Shown here piece after piece: positions 45,584-55,568 of a stretch of DNA of 64,000 bases; positions within the stretch are counted from its first letter, which is position 1, and every line of letters begins with the position of its first letter. The DNA comes from Paracoccus sp. S1E-3. Its GTDB lineage: Bacteria > Pseudomonadota > Alphaproteobacteria > Rhodobacterales > Rhodobacteraceae. The translations under genes were made by a program, and so were the position numbers. Under the pieces are notes generated by a model. The model was not told the DNA's origin, ran no database searches, and saw only the letters and a program-made list of their open reading frames with translations. The stretch spans positions 620,001 to 684,000 of the forward strand of contig NZ_JACEMU010000004.1 in NCBI RefSeq assembly GCF_013868135.1. Direction: 5' to 3'.

Positions 45584-46195
45584 ATGAGATCCGTGGACGA
45601 GATCGCCGCCGAGATCGTGGCGCGCGAAGGGGGTTATGTGAATGACCCTGCCGATCCGGGTGGTCCGACAAAATATGGCGTGACCATCGGGACCATGCGC
45701 CGGCTGGGGCTGGACCTCAATCGCGACGGCAAGGTCGATGTGTCGGATGTGAAGGCGCTGACCCGCGCGCAGGCCGCCGCGGTGTTCAAGGAACATTATT
45801 TCCGGCGTCCCGGCGTCGAACGCCTGCCGGGGATCCTGCACGCCACCGTCTTCGACATGTATGTGAATGCGGGTGCCAATGCGGTGAAGATTCTGCAACG
45901 GCTGCTGACCCGCATGGGCTATCCAGCCAGTGATGACGGGGTGATCGGCCCGCGCACCATCGCCGCCGCGACCGCCGCCGCTCAGGCCGCGCCGCGCCAT
46001 ATCGCCGATGCCTACGGGATCGAGCGGCGTAACTACTACTACGCCATCGCCGACACGCGCCCCGCCAGCCGCAAATATGCCATCACGCGGGCGGGCGGCA
46101 AAGGCGGCTGGATTACGCGGGCCGAGACCTTCATCGCGCCGAAATACCATCTGACCGCCAGCCAGCACCGCGAAAGGACCGCAAAATGGGCATGA
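45584..46195 (+). CDS. GH108-type endolysin with EF-hand-like loop (GTA lysis type)
   Basis: A 203-residue muramidase-like protein. The N-terminal glycosyl hydrolase 108 domain has the catalytic Glu15 in REGGYVNDPADPGGPTKYGVT; the C-terminal part (about 105-185) matches peptidoglycan-binding domain PG_binding_3. A D44-L-N46-R-D48-G-K50-V-D52-V-S-D55 loop fits an EF-hand calcium site. No signal peptide, so release needs the holin gene that overlaps it by ten bases. This pair matches the lysis module that frees gene transfer agents in Rhodobacteraceae; phage origin is the alternative, but no other phage gene is near. Confidence 0.85.
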   Translation: MRSVDEIAAEIVAREGGYVNDPADPGGPTKYGVTIGTMRRLGLDLNRDGKVDVSDVKALTRAQAAAVFKEHYFRRPGVERLPGILHATVFDMYVNAGANAVKILQRLLTRMGYPASDDGVIGPRTIAAATAAAQAAPRHIADAYGIERRNYYYAIADTRPASRKYAITRAGGKGGWITRAETFIAPKYHLTASQHRERTAKWA

Positions 46196-46743
46196 TCGAC
46201 CGCTTCATCGGCATGGGCTCGGCCGCTCAGACGATTTCCAACGCCGCGACCAACGTGACCGAAATCTTCCGCGAAAACGCCACCCGCCGCATGGAATTGG
46301 ATGAGGAGGCTTACGGCCAGGCCATTACCCAGCTTTCTGCCGAATTCGGCGCCGCAAGGCGTGGCTGGTTCGACGACCTGATGAACGGCATGAACCGCCT
46401 GCCCCGCCCCCTGCTGACGCTGGGGACCATCGGGCTGTTCATCTATGCCATGGTTGAACCGATCGGCTTTTCCAACCGCATGGCCGGGCTGCAAACCGTC
46501 CCGGAACCTTTGTGGTGGCTTCTGGGCGCCATCGTGTCCTTCTATTTCGGCGCGCGCGAGGCGCATTACTTCCGCAACCGGACCTTTCCCCAGCGGATCG
46601 AGAAATCCGTCCTGCCTGCCCCAAGCGCAGCGGCCGATCCGTCCGCCCCTTCCGCAGGAGTCGGGGAAGAAGGTTTCGGCGGTAACGCCGCATTGCAGGA
46701 CTGGCTCAGCGAAAGACGCGCGCCAGCGACGGAACCAACGTGA
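46186..46743 (+). CDS. holin family protein (3TM type)
   Basis: A 185-residue protein of the 3TM holin family (PF11351 type). An amphipathic N-terminus (to about 60) precedes hydrophobic helices at about 76-92 and 105-122 and a polar tail. It begins ten bases before the endolysin stop with AAGGA upstream. Its job would be to open the inner membrane so the endolysin reaches the wall. Confidence 0.82.
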   Translation: MGMIDRFIGMGSAAQTISNAATNVTEIFRENATRRMELDEEAYGQAITQLSAEFGAARRGWFDDLMNGMNRLPRPLLTLGTIGLFIYAMVEPIGFSNRMAGLQTVPEPLWWLLGAIVSFYFGAREAHYFRNRTFPQRIEKSVLPAPSAAADPSAPSAGVGEEGFGGNAALQDWLSERRAPATEPT

Positions 46744-46806
46744 ACAATGCGGTCCGCCATGCCCTATGCGCATATCCGCTATGCTGCGGTTGCAGCAAGT
46801 TAACGC

Positions 46807-46835
46807 TTGAACGGGCGGCACCCTGCCCCTAAATC
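46807..46835 (+). promoter_or_regulatory. candidate promoter of the small RNA
   Basis: TTGAAC (46807-46812) and TAAATC (46830-46835) are spaced by 17 bases, placing the start at about 46841-46842, exactly where the first hairpin of the candidate small RNA begins. The -10 match is modest. Confidence 0.4.
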
Positions 46836-46840
46836 GGGCT

Positions 46841-46923
46841 ATGAAGGCGATGATAGAGGCAACTCTCGTAGCCTTCACCTCCCTGTTGGACTTTGGCCGG
46901 GCTTCGTGCCCGGCTTTTTTTTT
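46841..46923 (+). ncRNA. candidate trans-acting small RNA with anti-Shine-Dalgarno linker
   Basis: About 83 bases. Hairpin 1 has outer arms TGAAGGC (46842-46848) and GCCTTCA (46871-46877) and an inner AGAG/CTCT stem capped by GCAA, a GNRA tetraloop. A single-stranded linker follows with ACCTCCCT, complementary to ribosome-binding sites. It ends in a strong intrinsic terminator. CCUCC-bearing stress RNAs (CcsR/cuckoo type) are known in Rhodobacter and relatives, but there the motif is usually in loops, so family membership is not claimed. It could instead be a purL leader, but transcription would stop before purL. Confidence 0.55.
46896..46923 (+). terminator. strong intrinsic terminator
   Basis: Perfect 7-bp arms GCCGGGC and GCCCGGC around TTCGT are followed by nine T. 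It ends the candidate small RNA and any read-through from the endolysin/holin operon, 115 bases before purL. Confidence 0.92.
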
Positions 46924-47038
46924 GCGCCGAACGGTTCGCCGCCCCCCATCCTTTTTGTCCGGCTTCCGCGTCGCGCCCCTTTCCCTTCGGCTTTGCTGGC
47001 CCTAAAAGGCGGCGCATCCAGACATGCGAGGAACGGCC

Positions 47039-49216
47039 ATGAACGAACCGGAGATCACAGAGGATCTGATCGCGGCGCACGGGCTGAAGCCCGACGAATA
47101 TCAGCGCATCCTCGAGATCATCGGCCGAGAGCCCAGCTTCACCGAACTCGGCATCTTCAGCGCGATGTGGAACGAGCATTGCTCCTATAAATCCTCGAAG
47201 AAATGGCTGCGCACGCTGCCGACCACCGGCCCGCAGGTCATCTGCGGCCCCGGCGAGAATGCCGGCGTCGTCGATATCGGCGACGGGCAGGCCGTGGTCT
47301 TCAAGATGGAAAGCCACAACCACCCGTCCTATATCGAACCCCATCAGGGCGCCGCGACCGGCGTCGGCGGCATCCTGCGCGACGTTTTCACCATGGGCGC
47401 GCGCCCCATCGCCGCCATGGACGCGCTTTCTTTCGGCCGCCCTGAACACCCCAAGACCGCGCATCTGGTCAAGGGCGTCGTTGAAGGCATCGGCGCCTAT
47501 GGCAACGCCTTCGGCGTCCCGAATGTCGGCGGCGAGGTGCGTTTTCACCGCGCCTATGACGGCAACTGTCTGGTGAACGCCTTCGCGGCGGGGCTGGCCG
47601 ATGCCGACAAGATCTTCTACTCGGCCGCTTCGGGCATCGGCATGCCGGTGGTTTATCTGGGTGCCAAGACCGGGCGCGACGGCGTCGGCGGCGCGACCAT
47701 GGCGAGCGCCGAATTCGACGACAGCATCGAGGAAAAGCGCCCCACCGTGCAGGTCGGCGACCCCTTCACCGAAAAATGCCTGCTGGAAGCCTGTCTGGAG
47801 CTGATGGCGACCGACAGCGTGATCTCGATTCAGGATATGGGCGCGGCCGGGCTGACCTGCTCGGCGGTCGAGATGGGCGACAAGGGTGGTCTCGGCATCC
47901 AGCTGAACCTCGATCAGGTGCCGCAGCGCGAGACCAATATGACGGCTTACGAGATGATGCTGTCGGAATCGCAGGAACGGATGCTGATGGTGCTGAAGCC
48001 CGAACGCGAGGCCGAGGCGCGGGCGATCTTCGAGAAATGGGACCTCGATTTCGCCATCGTGGGCGAGACGATTGCCGAGGACCGCTTCCTGATCCTGCAC
48101 GGCAACGAGGTGAAGGCCGATCTGCCGCTGTCGAAACTGTCGTCGAGCGCGCCGGAATATGATCGCCCATGGGTCGAGACGCCCGCCGCCGTAGCCATGC
48201 CCGCCCTGCCCGCTATCACCCCGCTGCACGCCTTGCGCGCGCTGATCGGCTCTCCGAACTATGCCCATAAATCATGGGTTTGGGAGCAATATGACAGCCA
48301 GGTCGGCGCCGATACCGTGCGCCGTCCGGGTCTGGGCGCGGGTGTGGTCCGCGTGCACGGCACCGAAAAGGCGCTCGCCTTCACCAGCGATGTGACCCCG
48401 CGCTACGTCAAGGCCAACCCGTTCGAGGGCGGCAAGCAGGCCGTGGCCGAGGCTTACCGCAACCTGACCGCCGTGGGCGCGCTGCCGCTGGCGACCACCG
48501 ACAACCTGAATTTCGGCAATCCCGAAAAGCCCGAGATCATGGGCCAGTTCGTCGGCGCCATCAAAGGCATCGGCGAGGCGGTGGCGGCGCTGGATATGCC
48601 GATCGTGTCGGGCAACGTGTCGCTCTATAACGAGACCGACGGTCAGGGCATCCTGCCCACGCCGACCATCGGCGCGGTCGGGCTGCTGACCAGTCTGGAC
48701 GAATTGATCGCGGGCCTGCCCGAGGATGGCGATGTGGCCATCCTGATCGGTGAGACGAAAGGTCATCTGGGCCAGTCGGCGCTGGCGGCCGAAGCCTTCG
48801 GGATCGAAGCGGGCGACGCCCCCCCTGTCGATCTGGCCGCCGAACGCAAGCACGGTGAATTCCTGCGCGCCAACCGCCAGCACCTGCGTGCCGCGACCGA
48901 CCTGTCGGATGGCGGGCTGGCGCTCGCGGCCTTCGAAATGGCCGAAGGCGCGGGCATCGGCATCCGCCTGCAAAGCGGCGATATCGCCCAGCTCTATGGC
49001 GAGGATCAGGCCCGCTATCTGGTCGCCTGCTCACCCGCACAGGCCGAAGCGCTGTTGAACGCGGCGGAAGCGGCACAGGTTCCGGCGCGCGAAGTCGGCC
49101 AGTTCGGGGGCACCGCCGTGCAGATGAGCGAGGATGCCGGCGATCTGGCGGAATTGTCGGCACTCTACCGCCGCGCCTTCTCGGATGCGATTCACGGCGA
49201 AACGCCGCTCGGCTGA
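47039..49216 (+). CDS. purL: phosphoribosylformylglycinamidine synthase subunit II
   Basis: A 725-residue small-type PurL for step four of purine synthesis, working with PurQ and PurS (not in the window). Typical segments are [28 protein letters not shown] and [16 protein letters not shown]. The ATG at 47039 follows GAGGAAC. Its promoter should lie in the 115 bases after the terminator. Confidence 0.96.
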   Translation: MNEPEITEDLIAAHGLKPDEYQRILEIIGREPSFTELGIFSAMWNEHCSYKSSKKWLRTLPTTGPQVICGPGENAGVVDIGDGQAVVFKMESHNHPSYIEPHQGAATGVGGILRDVFTMGARPIAAMDALSFGRPEHPKTAHLVKGVVEGIGAYGNAFGVPNVGGEVRFHRAYDGNCLVNAFAAGLADADKIFYSAASGIGMPVVYLGAKTGRDGVGGATMASAEFDDSIEEKRPTVQVGDPFTEKCLLEACLELMATDSVISIQDMGAAGLTCSAVEMGDKGGLGIQLNLDQVPQRETNMTAYEMMLSESQERMLMVLKPEREAEARAIFEKWDLDFAIVGETIAEDRFLILHGNEVKADLPLSKLSSSAPEYDRPWVETPAAVAMPALPAITPLHALRALIGSPNYAHKSWVWEQYDSQVGADTVRRPGLGAGVVRVHGTEKALAFTSDVTPRYVKANPFEGGKQAVAEAYRNLTAVGALPLATTDNLNFGNPEKPEIMGQFVGAIKGIGEAVAALDMPIVSGNVSLYNETDGQGILPTPTIGAVGLLTSLDELIAGLPEDGDVAILIGETKGHLGQSALAAEAFGIEAGDAPPVDLAAERKHGEFLRANRQHLRAATDLSDGGLALAAFEMAEGAGIGIRLQSGDIAQLYGEDQARYLVACSPAQAEALLNAAEAAQVPAREVGQFGGTAVQMSEDAGDLAELSALYRRAFSDAIHGETPLG

Positions 49217-49271
49217 CTTGAGAAACCCGGCTGCGCCCCCTAAATTACGGGGGCGCAACAGAGGTTAAGCC

Positions 49272-49640
49272 ATGTTCTCGATCCCCGGACAGGCCCCGGT
49301 GACCATCACCCCGGCGGCCGAACGCCAGATTTCCCGGCTGATGGCCGGAAAAGAAGCCTACGGCCTGAAGATCGGGCTGAAGAAGGGCGGCTGCGCGGGC
49401 ATGGAATATACCATGGATCTCGTGCCCGCTGCCGATGCCGCCGACGAGGTGGTCGAGCAGAACGGCGCGCGCATCCTGATCGCGCCCACCGCGCAGATGT
49501 TCCTGTTCGGAACCCAGATCGACTATGAAACCGGGCTGCTGGAATCTGGCTTCAAGTTCCGCAATCCGAACGTGACCGATGCCTGCGGCTGCGGCGAATC
49601 CGTGTCGTTCAAACTGGACCGCGACACCCCGGACGCTTGA
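49272..49640 (+). CDS. A-type iron-sulfur carrier (IscA/SufA/ErpA family)
   Basis: A 122-residue Fe-S carrier with three conserved cysteines: one in GGCAGM and two in ACGCGES. An extension at both ends makes it slightly longer than E. coli IscA. It stands between purL and tpiA rather than in a suf operon, so it probably serves as a general ErpA-like delivery factor. Confidence 0.9.
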   Translation: MFSIPGQAPVTITPAAERQISRLMAGKEAYGLKIGLKKGGCAGMEYTMDLVPAADAADEVVEQNGARILIAPTAQMFLFGTQIDYETGLLESGFKFRNPNVTDACGCGESVSFKLDRDTPDA

Positions 49641-49690
49641 ATACCGGGGCCTGCGCGCCTATCCCCGTCCCGAACCGACAGGAGGATGTT

Positions 49691-50422
49691 ATGGCCCCGA
49701 AAAAAATTGCCGCTGGAAACTGGAAGATGAACGGGGTGAAAACCTCGCTGGCTGAGCTTGACCAGCTTGCCGCGGGCGAAGGCTGCGACGTGCTGATCTG
49801 CCCGCCTTTCACCCTGATCGCCCTTGCGGCGGGCCGTGCGGGCGCGGTGCGGATCGGCGGCCAGGACTGTCACGCCAATGCCTCGGGCGCGCATACGGGC
49901 GATATTTCCGCGCCGATGCTGAAGGATGCGGGCGCGAGCCACGTCATCACCGGCCATTCCGAACGCCGCGCCGATCATGGCGAGAGCGATGCCATCGTCG
50001 CCACCAAGACGCTCGCCGCTCATCACGCCGGCCTCATCGCCATCGTCTGCATCGGCGAGACCGAGGTGCAACGCGATGCCGGCGATACGCTGCACATCAT
50101 TGCCAGCCAGCTGGCGGGATCGGTCCCCAACGGTTCCACCGCCGCCAATACCGTGATCGCCTATGAACCTGTCTGGGCCATCGGCACCGGCCGCACGCCT
50201 ACCACCGATCAGATCGCCGAAGTCCACGCGCTGATCCGCGAGAAGCTGACCGCGCGGTTTTCGGATGGCGCCGATTTCAGCCTGCTGTACGGCGGCAGCG
50301 TCAAGCCCGGCAACGCCGCCGAGATCTTCGCCGTGCCGCATGTGAATGGCGCGCTCGTCGGCGGGGCAAGCTTGAAAGCCAGCGATTTCAACCCGATCAT
50401 CGACGCGCTTTCCCGCGCCTGA
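49691..50422 (+). CDS. tpiA: triosephosphate isomerase
   Basis: A 243-residue TIM-barrel enzyme. AAGNWKMNG with the catalytic Lys, GHSERR with the catalytic His and [10 protein letters not shown] with the catalytic Glu are all present. AGGAGG lies five bases before the ATG. It is separated from mrp by eight bases and likely shares its transcript. Confidence 0.97.
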   Translation: MAPKKIAAGNWKMNGVKTSLAELDQLAAGEGCDVLICPPFTLIALAAGRAGAVRIGGQDCHANASGAHTGDISAPMLKDAGASHVITGHSERRADHGESDAIVATKTLAAHHAGLIAIVCIGETEVQRDAGDTLHIIASQLAGSVPNGSTAANTVIAYEPVWAIGTGRTPTTDQIAEVHALIREKLTARFSDGADFSLLYGGSVKPGNAAEIFAVPHVNGALVGGASLKASDFNPIIDALSRA

Positions 50423-50429
50423 GGAAAAC

Positions 50430-51488
50430 ATGAGCCTGACCAAGGAAGCCGTCACCGCCGCCCTGCGCAGCGTCGCCACCCCCATGGGCAATCTGATCGA
50501 CGCCGGCATCGCCCGCGCCATCACCGTCGAGCCGAATGGCGATGTCCGCTTCGTCATGGAGATCGATCCCGCCCACGCGCAGGCGATGGAGGCCGCGCTG
50601 GCGCAGGCCGAGGCCGCGATCCGCGCCCTGCCCGGCGCCGGCAAGGTCATGGGCGTCCTGACCGCGCATAGCGACAAGGCGCCGCCGGATCTGAAGCCCA
50701 AGGCCAAAAGCCCGAATGCGCCCGAAGCCATCCCCGGCGTGCGCCACGTCATCGCCATCGCCTCGGGCAAGGGCGGGGTCGGCAAGTCGACCGTGGCCGC
50801 GAACCTCGCCGCGGCGCTCGCCGCCGAGGGGCGGCGTGTGGGCCTGCTGGACGCCGATGTCTATGGCCCCAGCCAGCCACGCATGATGGGCGTCACCGGT
50901 CGTCCGGCCAGCCCCGACGGCAAGACCATCATTCCGATGGAAGGCCATGGCGTGAAGCTGATGTCGCTTGGTCTGCTGACGAAGGAGGACGAGGCGATCA
51001 TCTGGCGCGGCCCGATGCTGATGGGGGCGCTGCAGCAGATGCTGTTTCAGGTGCAATGGGGCGATCTCGATTGCCTGATCGTCGACCTGCCGCCGGGCAC
51101 CGGGGATGTCCAGCTGTCGCTGTCGCAGAAGGCGCAGATCGACGGGGCAATCATGGTCTCGACCCCGCAGGACATCGCGCTTCTGGACGCGCGCAAGGGC
51201 ATCGACATGTTCAAGCGCCTGAACGTCCCGATCCTCGGCCTGATCGAGAACATGGCCGTCCATGTCTGCACGAATTGCGGCCATGCCGAGCACATCTTCG
51301 GCCATGGCGGTGTGGCGGCCGAGGCGCAGAAGCTGGGCGTGCCGCTGCTGGGCGAACTGCCGCTGGAGATGGATGTCCGCGTTGCCGGCGATTCGGGCAC
51401 CCCGGTCGTGGTCGCCAACCCTGAAACCGCTTCGGCACAGGCTTTCCGCAAGCTCGCGCGGGGGCTGGTCACCGCCGGCATCGCCTGA
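50430..51488 (+). CDS. mrp: Mrp/ApbC family Fe-S cluster carrier ATPase
   Basis: A 352-residue protein: MIP18/DUF59-like N-terminal domain (about 5-75) and P-loop ATPase with deviant Walker A GKGGVGKST and the C-x2-C motif CTNC that binds a bridging 4Fe-4S cluster. It delivers Fe-S clusters to apoproteins. Its TGA shares a base with the mobA ATG. Confidence 0.94.
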   Translation: MSLTKEAVTAALRSVATPMGNLIDAGIARAITVEPNGDVRFVMEIDPAHAQAMEAALAQAEAAIRALPGAGKVMGVLTAHSDKAPPDLKPKAKSPNAPEAIPGVRHVIAIASGKGGVGKSTVAANLAAALAAEGRRVGLLDADVYGPSQPRMMGVTGRPASPDGKTIIPMEGHGVKLMSLGLLTKEDEAIIWRGPMLMGALQQMLFQVQWGDLDCLIVDLPPGTGDVQLSLSQKAQIDGAIMVSTPQDIALLDARKGIDMFKRLNVPILGLIENMAVHVCTNCGHAEHIFGHGGVAAEAQKLGVPLLGELPLEMDVRVAGDSGTPVVVANPETASAQAFRKLARGLVTAGIA

Positions 51489-52102
51489 TGCTGCCCGCCG
51501 TCATCCTTGCGGGCGGCCTGTCCAGCCGTATGGGCGGGGGCGACAAGGTGCTGCTGGCGCTGAACGGTCAGCCGATGCTCGCGCATGTGATCTCGCGGCT
51601 GGCCCCGCAGGCCGGCCCGCTGGCGATCAGCGCCAATGGCGATCCGGCGCGGTTCGCGCGCTTCGGACTGCCGGTGCTGGCCGATTCCCTGCCGGATTTT
51701 CCGGGACCTCTGGCCGGGGTTCTGGCGGCAATGGATTGGGCGGCGGGGCTGGGCGCATCTGCGGTGCTGACCGCTGCCGGGGACACCCCCTTTCCGCCGG
51801 AGGATCTGGCTGCGAAACTGCTGGCGGCGGCGGGTCCGGGAGGGCCGGCGCTCGCGGCGGATCGCGCTTCTGACGGTGCAACCCGCCTGCACCCGACCTT
51901 CGGTCTGTGGCCGACGGCGCTGCGCGCGGATCTGCGCGCCGCGCTGAAGGATGGCCTGCGCCGGCCGCGTCAATGGGCTGCACAACATCAGGCGGGGATT
52001 GCGCTGTTCGGCGGCCCCGATCCCTTCTTCAATATCAACACCCCGGATGATCTGGCCCGTGCCGCCATGGCCGTTTCCGGCCAACCGGACGCACCGCGCT
52101 GA
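51488..52102 (+). CDS. mobA: molybdenum cofactor guanylyltransferase
   Basis: A 204-residue nucleotidyltransferase that adds GMP to molybdopterin. The start [17 protein letters not shown] is diagnostic; the later NINTPDDL segment is typical. It is coupled to mrp (TGATG). A 194-base gap without a gene follows, containing the rpmF promoter region. Confidence 0.93.
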   Translation: MLPAVILAGGLSSRMGGGDKVLLALNGQPMLAHVISRLAPQAGPLAISANGDPARFARFGLPVLADSLPDFPGPLAGVLAAMDWAAGLGASAVLTAAGDTPFPPEDLAAKLLAAAGPGGPALAADRASDGATRLHPTFGLWPTALRADLRAALKDGLRRPRQWAAQHQAGIALFGGPDPFFNINTPDDLARAAMAVSGQPDAPR

Positions 52103-52296
52103 AATCGCCAATCGACGCTTGCATTGCAGCACAGGATCGCTATGTTCCGGGCTTCGCGAGCCGCGCGCTCGGGCCTCAATCCGCTGACAGGTTTTCACTT
52201 GCTTCCGGTGCGGTTGTCGCCTATTGGCGCGGCTCTGATCTATTTTCGACACCGGCCCCGCATGGACCCGCGCGGCCCCAGACCCGAGGTTGTGAC

Positions 52297-52503
52297 ATGG
52301 CTGTCCCTCAGAACCGCGTGACCCGCTCCAAACGCAACATGCGCCGCGCGCATGACGCATTGTCGGCGGCGAACCCCAATGAATGCCCCTCCTGCGGCGA
52401 ACTGAAGCGTCCGCATCACGTGTGCCCGTCCTGCGGCCATTACGCTGATCGCGAAGTCGTGGCTCAGTCGGCCCAAATCGACCTGGACGACGACGCGGCC
52501 TGA
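52297..52503 (+). CDS. rpmF: 50S ribosomal protein L32
   Basis: A 68-residue L32 with [20 protein letters not shown] at the start and the zinc ribbon CPSCGE/CPSCG. It opens the conserved rpmF-plsX-fabH order and is 15 bases before plsX. Confidence 0.97.
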   Translation: MAVPQNRVTRSKRNMRRAHDALSAANPNECPSCGELKRPHHVCPSCGHYADREVVAQSAQIDLDDDAA

Positions 52504-52518
52504 TCGGCGGCGACGCGC

Positions 52519-53643
52519 ATGACGCAGACGGCGGACACCGAGACACCACGCCGCTCCTCGAACGGGGGTAGCGTGGTCATTTCCGTTGACGCGATGGGCG
52601 GCGATCGCGGTCCGGTTGCGGTCATCGCCGGCATGGCCGAAAGCGCGGCCAAGAACCCTGATATCCGTTTCATCGTCCACGGACCCGAGGCTGAACTGTC
52701 GCGGTTGGTCGCGCGTCGGCGCGGGCTGTCCGAGCGCTGCGAGATTCGCGATGCGCCGGGCGTGGTCACCATGAACGACAAACCGGGCCAGGTGATCCGC
52801 AATGCGCAAGGCACCTCGATGCTGTCGGCGGTCGAATCGGTGCGCAACGGCGAAGCCTCGGTGGCGGTCTCCTGCGGCAATACCGGCGCGCTGATGGCGC
52901 TGTCGATGATCCGGCTGCGCAAGTTGCCGGGGGTGAACCGGCCGGCCATTGCCTGTCTCTGGCCGTCGCGCAATGCGCAGGGCTTCAACGTCATGCTGGA
53001 TTGCGGCGCCGATATTCGCGCCGATGCCCCCGATCTGCTGCAATATGCGATGATGGGCGCAGCTTACGCGCGCAACGGGCTGGGGCTGGACCGTCCGCGC
53101 GTCGGGCTGCTGAATGTGGGTACCGAAGAACACAAGGGCCGAGCCGAGCTGCGTCAGGCGCATGAGCTGATTCTGGCCGCTCAGAACACCGGCAAATTCG
53201 AATATGTCGGCTTCGTCGAAGGCGGCGACCTGCCCTCGGACCGGGCCGATGTGATCGTCACCGATGGCTTTACCGGCAATGTGGCGCTGAAAACCGGCGA
53301 GGGTACCGCCAAGCTGGTGGGCGACTTCCTGAAGGAAGCTTTCGCCAATTCGTTCATGTCGAAATTCGCGGCGCTGCTGGCGCTGACCTCGCTGAAGCGG
53401 TTGCAGAAGCGGATCGACCCGCGCCGCGTCAATGGCGGGGTGTTTCTGGGACTGAACGGCATGGTGGTGAAATCGCACGGCTCTGCCGATGCCACCGGCG
53501 TTTCGGCGGCGATCAAGCTGGCCTTCCGGCTGGCGCAATCGGGCTTTCAGGACCGGCTGGCGGCGCGCGTCGCCGAAGCTGCCGCCAATGTCGAGGAAGC
53601 CCGCGCCGCGAACGCCGCCTCGACCGATGAGGTATCACCGTGA
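52519..53643 (+). CDS. plsX: phosphate acyltransferase PlsX
   Basis: A 374-residue enzyme that makes acyl-phosphate from acyl-ACP for phospholipid synthesis. SVDAMGGDRGP and SCGNTGALMA are diagnostic. The ATG at 52519 gives an 18-residue polar extension; a GTG at 52573 with GGGGGTAGC upstream is a real alternative start that would begin directly at the conserved core. It overlaps fabH by four bases. Confidence 0.95.
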   Translation: MTQTADTETPRRSSNGGSVVISVDAMGGDRGPVAVIAGMAESAAKNPDIRFIVHGPEAELSRLVARRRGLSERCEIRDAPGVVTMNDKPGQVIRNAQGTSMLSAVESVRNGEASVAVSCGNTGALMALSMIRLRKLPGVNRPAIACLWPSRNAQGFNVMLDCGADIRADAPDLLQYAMMGAAYARNGLGLDRPRVGLLNVGTEEHKGRAELRQAHELILAAQNTGKFEYVGFVEGGDLPSDRADVIVTDGFTGNVALKTGEGTAKLVGDFLKEAFANSFMSKFAALLALTSLKRLQKRIDPRRVNGGVFLGLNGMVVKSHGSADATGVSAAIKLAFRLAQSGFQDRLAARVAEAAANVEEARAANAASTDEVSP

Positions 53644-54599
53644 CCCGGCGCGCCGTCATTCGCGGCACCGGCCGTTACCTGCCCGACCGCGTGGTCGAGA
53701 ACAGCTGGTTCGAAGACAAGATCGACACCTCGGACGAATGGATCCGCGCCCGCACCGGGATTGAGCGGCGTCATTTTGCCGCCGAGGGCGAGACGACCTC
53801 GCAAATGGCGATCAGCGCCGCGCAGGCGGCGTTGGACCGCGCGGGCTTCGCCGCCGACGAGATCGATGCGGTGATCGTCGCCACCTCGACCCCGGATCTG
53901 ACCTTCCCCTCGGTTGCGACGATGGTGCAGGCGGGGCTGGGCATGACGCGCGGCTTTGCCTTCGACGTGCAGGCGGTCTGCGCGGGCTTTGTCTTCGGGC
54001 TTGCCAATGCCGATGCGATGATCCGCTCGGGCCAGGCCGAGCGTGTGCTGGTCATCGGCGCCGAGACCTTCAGCAAGCTGATGGACTGGGAAGATCGCGG
54101 CACCTGCGTGCTGTTCGGCGATGGCGCCGGCGCCGTTGTGCTGGAGGGCGTGGAGGGTGAACGCGGCATCCTGTCGACCGATCTGAACAGCGACGGCTCC
54201 TATCGCGATATCCTGTATGTGGATGGCGGCGTGGCCACCACCGGCACGGCGGGCAAGCTGCGGATGCAGGGCAATGTCCTGTTCCGTCAGGCCGTCGAAA
54301 AGCTGGCCGACACCGCGCATCGCGCCATCGACAAGGCGGGGCTGACGGCCGAGCAGGTCGATTGGCTGGTGCCGCATCAGGCGAATGCCCGCATCATCTC
54401 GGCCACTGCGCAGCGCATGCATCTGCCGATGGAAAAGGTGATCCTGACGGTCGCCGACCACGGCAATACCTCGGCCGCGTCGATCCCGCTCGCGCTGTCG
54501 GTCGCCGATGAGGCGGGCAAATTCGCAAAGGGCGACGTGATCGTGACCGAGGCGATCGGCGGCGGCCTGAGCTGGGGTGCCGTGGTTCTGCGCTGGTAG
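53640..54599 (+). CDS. fabH: 3-oxoacyl-ACP synthase III
   Basis: A 319-residue condensing enzyme that starts fatty acid synthesis from acetyl-CoA and malonyl-ACP. The catalytic triad is visible as Cys in VQAVCAGF, His in PHQANARI and Asn in DHGNTSAA. The GTG start overlaps the plsX stop. In many relatives ihfA follows; here the stop abuts the convergent GNAT gene. Confidence 0.95.
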   Translation: MTRRAVIRGTGRYLPDRVVENSWFEDKIDTSDEWIRARTGIERRHFAAEGETTSQMAISAAQAALDRAGFAADEIDAVIVATSTPDLTFPSVATMVQAGLGMTRGFAFDVQAVCAGFVFGLANADAMIRSGQAERVLVIGAETFSKLMDWEDRGTCVLFGDGAGAVVLEGVEGERGILSTDLNSDGSYRDILYVDGGVATTGTAGKLRMQGNVLFRQAVEKLADTAHRAIDKAGLTAEQVDWLVPHQANARIISATAQRMHLPMEKVILTVADHGNTSAASIPLALSVADEAGKFAKGDVIVTEAIGGGLSWGAVVLRW

Positions 54600-55568
54600 T
54601 CAGCGCCGCTCCATCAGCCAGCCCGGCGAAGGCCCTTCCGCGCGACCCAGCGACGCCACGCTATCCGTGCCCGTGACCCTGAACCCGGCTTTTTCCAGCA
54701 CCCGGCGCGACGCGGGATTGTCCTGAAACACCTCGGCCTTCAGGGTCACAAGCCCGAACCAGTCCTGCACGTTGTCGCAGAAGGTGGGGACGATCTCGCT
54801 CGCCAGCCCCTGCCCCGCGAACTCTGGCGCAAGCGCGTAATAGATCGACGGTGTCTCGCCGTCATGGACCCCGATGCTGCCGATCAGCCGCCCATCCTGC
54901 CGGATCGCCATGCGCATTCGCCGCCGCAGCGGGTCCATTACAGGACGCATCAGCGCGGCGAATTCCTCAAGGCTCATGCCACTGTGAAACCGCAGCAGCA
55001 TCCGCGCCACCAGTGGCGCGGTGAAGATCCGGTGCAGTTCCGGCAGATCCGCGTCACCCAGCGCGGTGATCCGGCATCGCGGTGTCCGAATTTCAAGCGC
55101 GTCCGTGAAATCGGCGCGGGAAAGCTGCATCGACCGGGCGGCGAGTTCGGCGCCATCCCGCGCGCGGCGGATGATGTCCGCGCCCATGTCGCGAAAGCCG
55201 AGGGCCAGCAGGGTCCGCCGCGACGCGCCATTGTCGGCCAGATGCCACGCCCGGACCGGCTCGTCGCTATCCCGGAAATGCGCGATGATCGCCTGTTGCG
55301 CGGCCCGGCGCAGCACGCCCCGGCCGCGAAATTCCGGCGCCACCCAATAGCCGAGATCGCCGCCGGTGCGGATCATCCCGGCGAAATCGCCATCAACAGT
55401 TATGGCACGATCCTCGGGCCGGGCTATCTCGGTGATGAAATCGACCGCGTCCTGACGATGGAACGGATCGGGGATGGCGGGCAGAAAGCGCAGGGTGTCC
55501 GGGTCCTGCATCGCACGCCAGATGAGCGGCGCGTCCTCCAGCGACGGCGCGCGCAGCCCGACCCTCAT
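54600..55568 (-). CDS. tandem GNAT acetyltransferase
   Basis: A 322-residue protein with two RimJ/RimL-like GNAT domains: about 3-160 (GYWVAPEFRGRGVLRRAAQQA) and 165-320 (YYALAPEFAGQGLASEIVPTF, DNPASRRVLEKAGF). Both acetyl-CoA loops are recognisable, though the first is less typical. Substrate unknown. It overlaps rnd by four bases (ATGA) and abuts fabH tail to tail. Confidence 0.8.
   Translation of the reverse strand: MRVGLRAPSLEDAPLIWRAMQDPDTLRFLPAIPDPFHRQDAVDFITEIARPEDRAITVDGDFAGMIRTGGDLGYWVAPEFRGRGVLRRAAQQAIIAHFRDSDEPVRAWHLADNGASRRTLLALGFRDMGADIIRRARDGAELAARSMQLSRADFTDALEIRTPRCRITALGDADLPELHRIFTAPLVARMLLRFHSGMSLEEFAALMRPVMDPLRRRMRMAIRQDGRLIGSIGVHDGETPSIYYALAPEFAGQGLASEIVPTFCDNVQDWFGLVTLKAEVFQDNPASRRVLEKAGFRVTGTDSVASLGRAEGPSPGWLMERR

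Noticed and set aside
46800..46804. TTAAC before the small RNA as a CtrA site
   Set aside because: The partner half is GTTG, too far from TTAA to claim.
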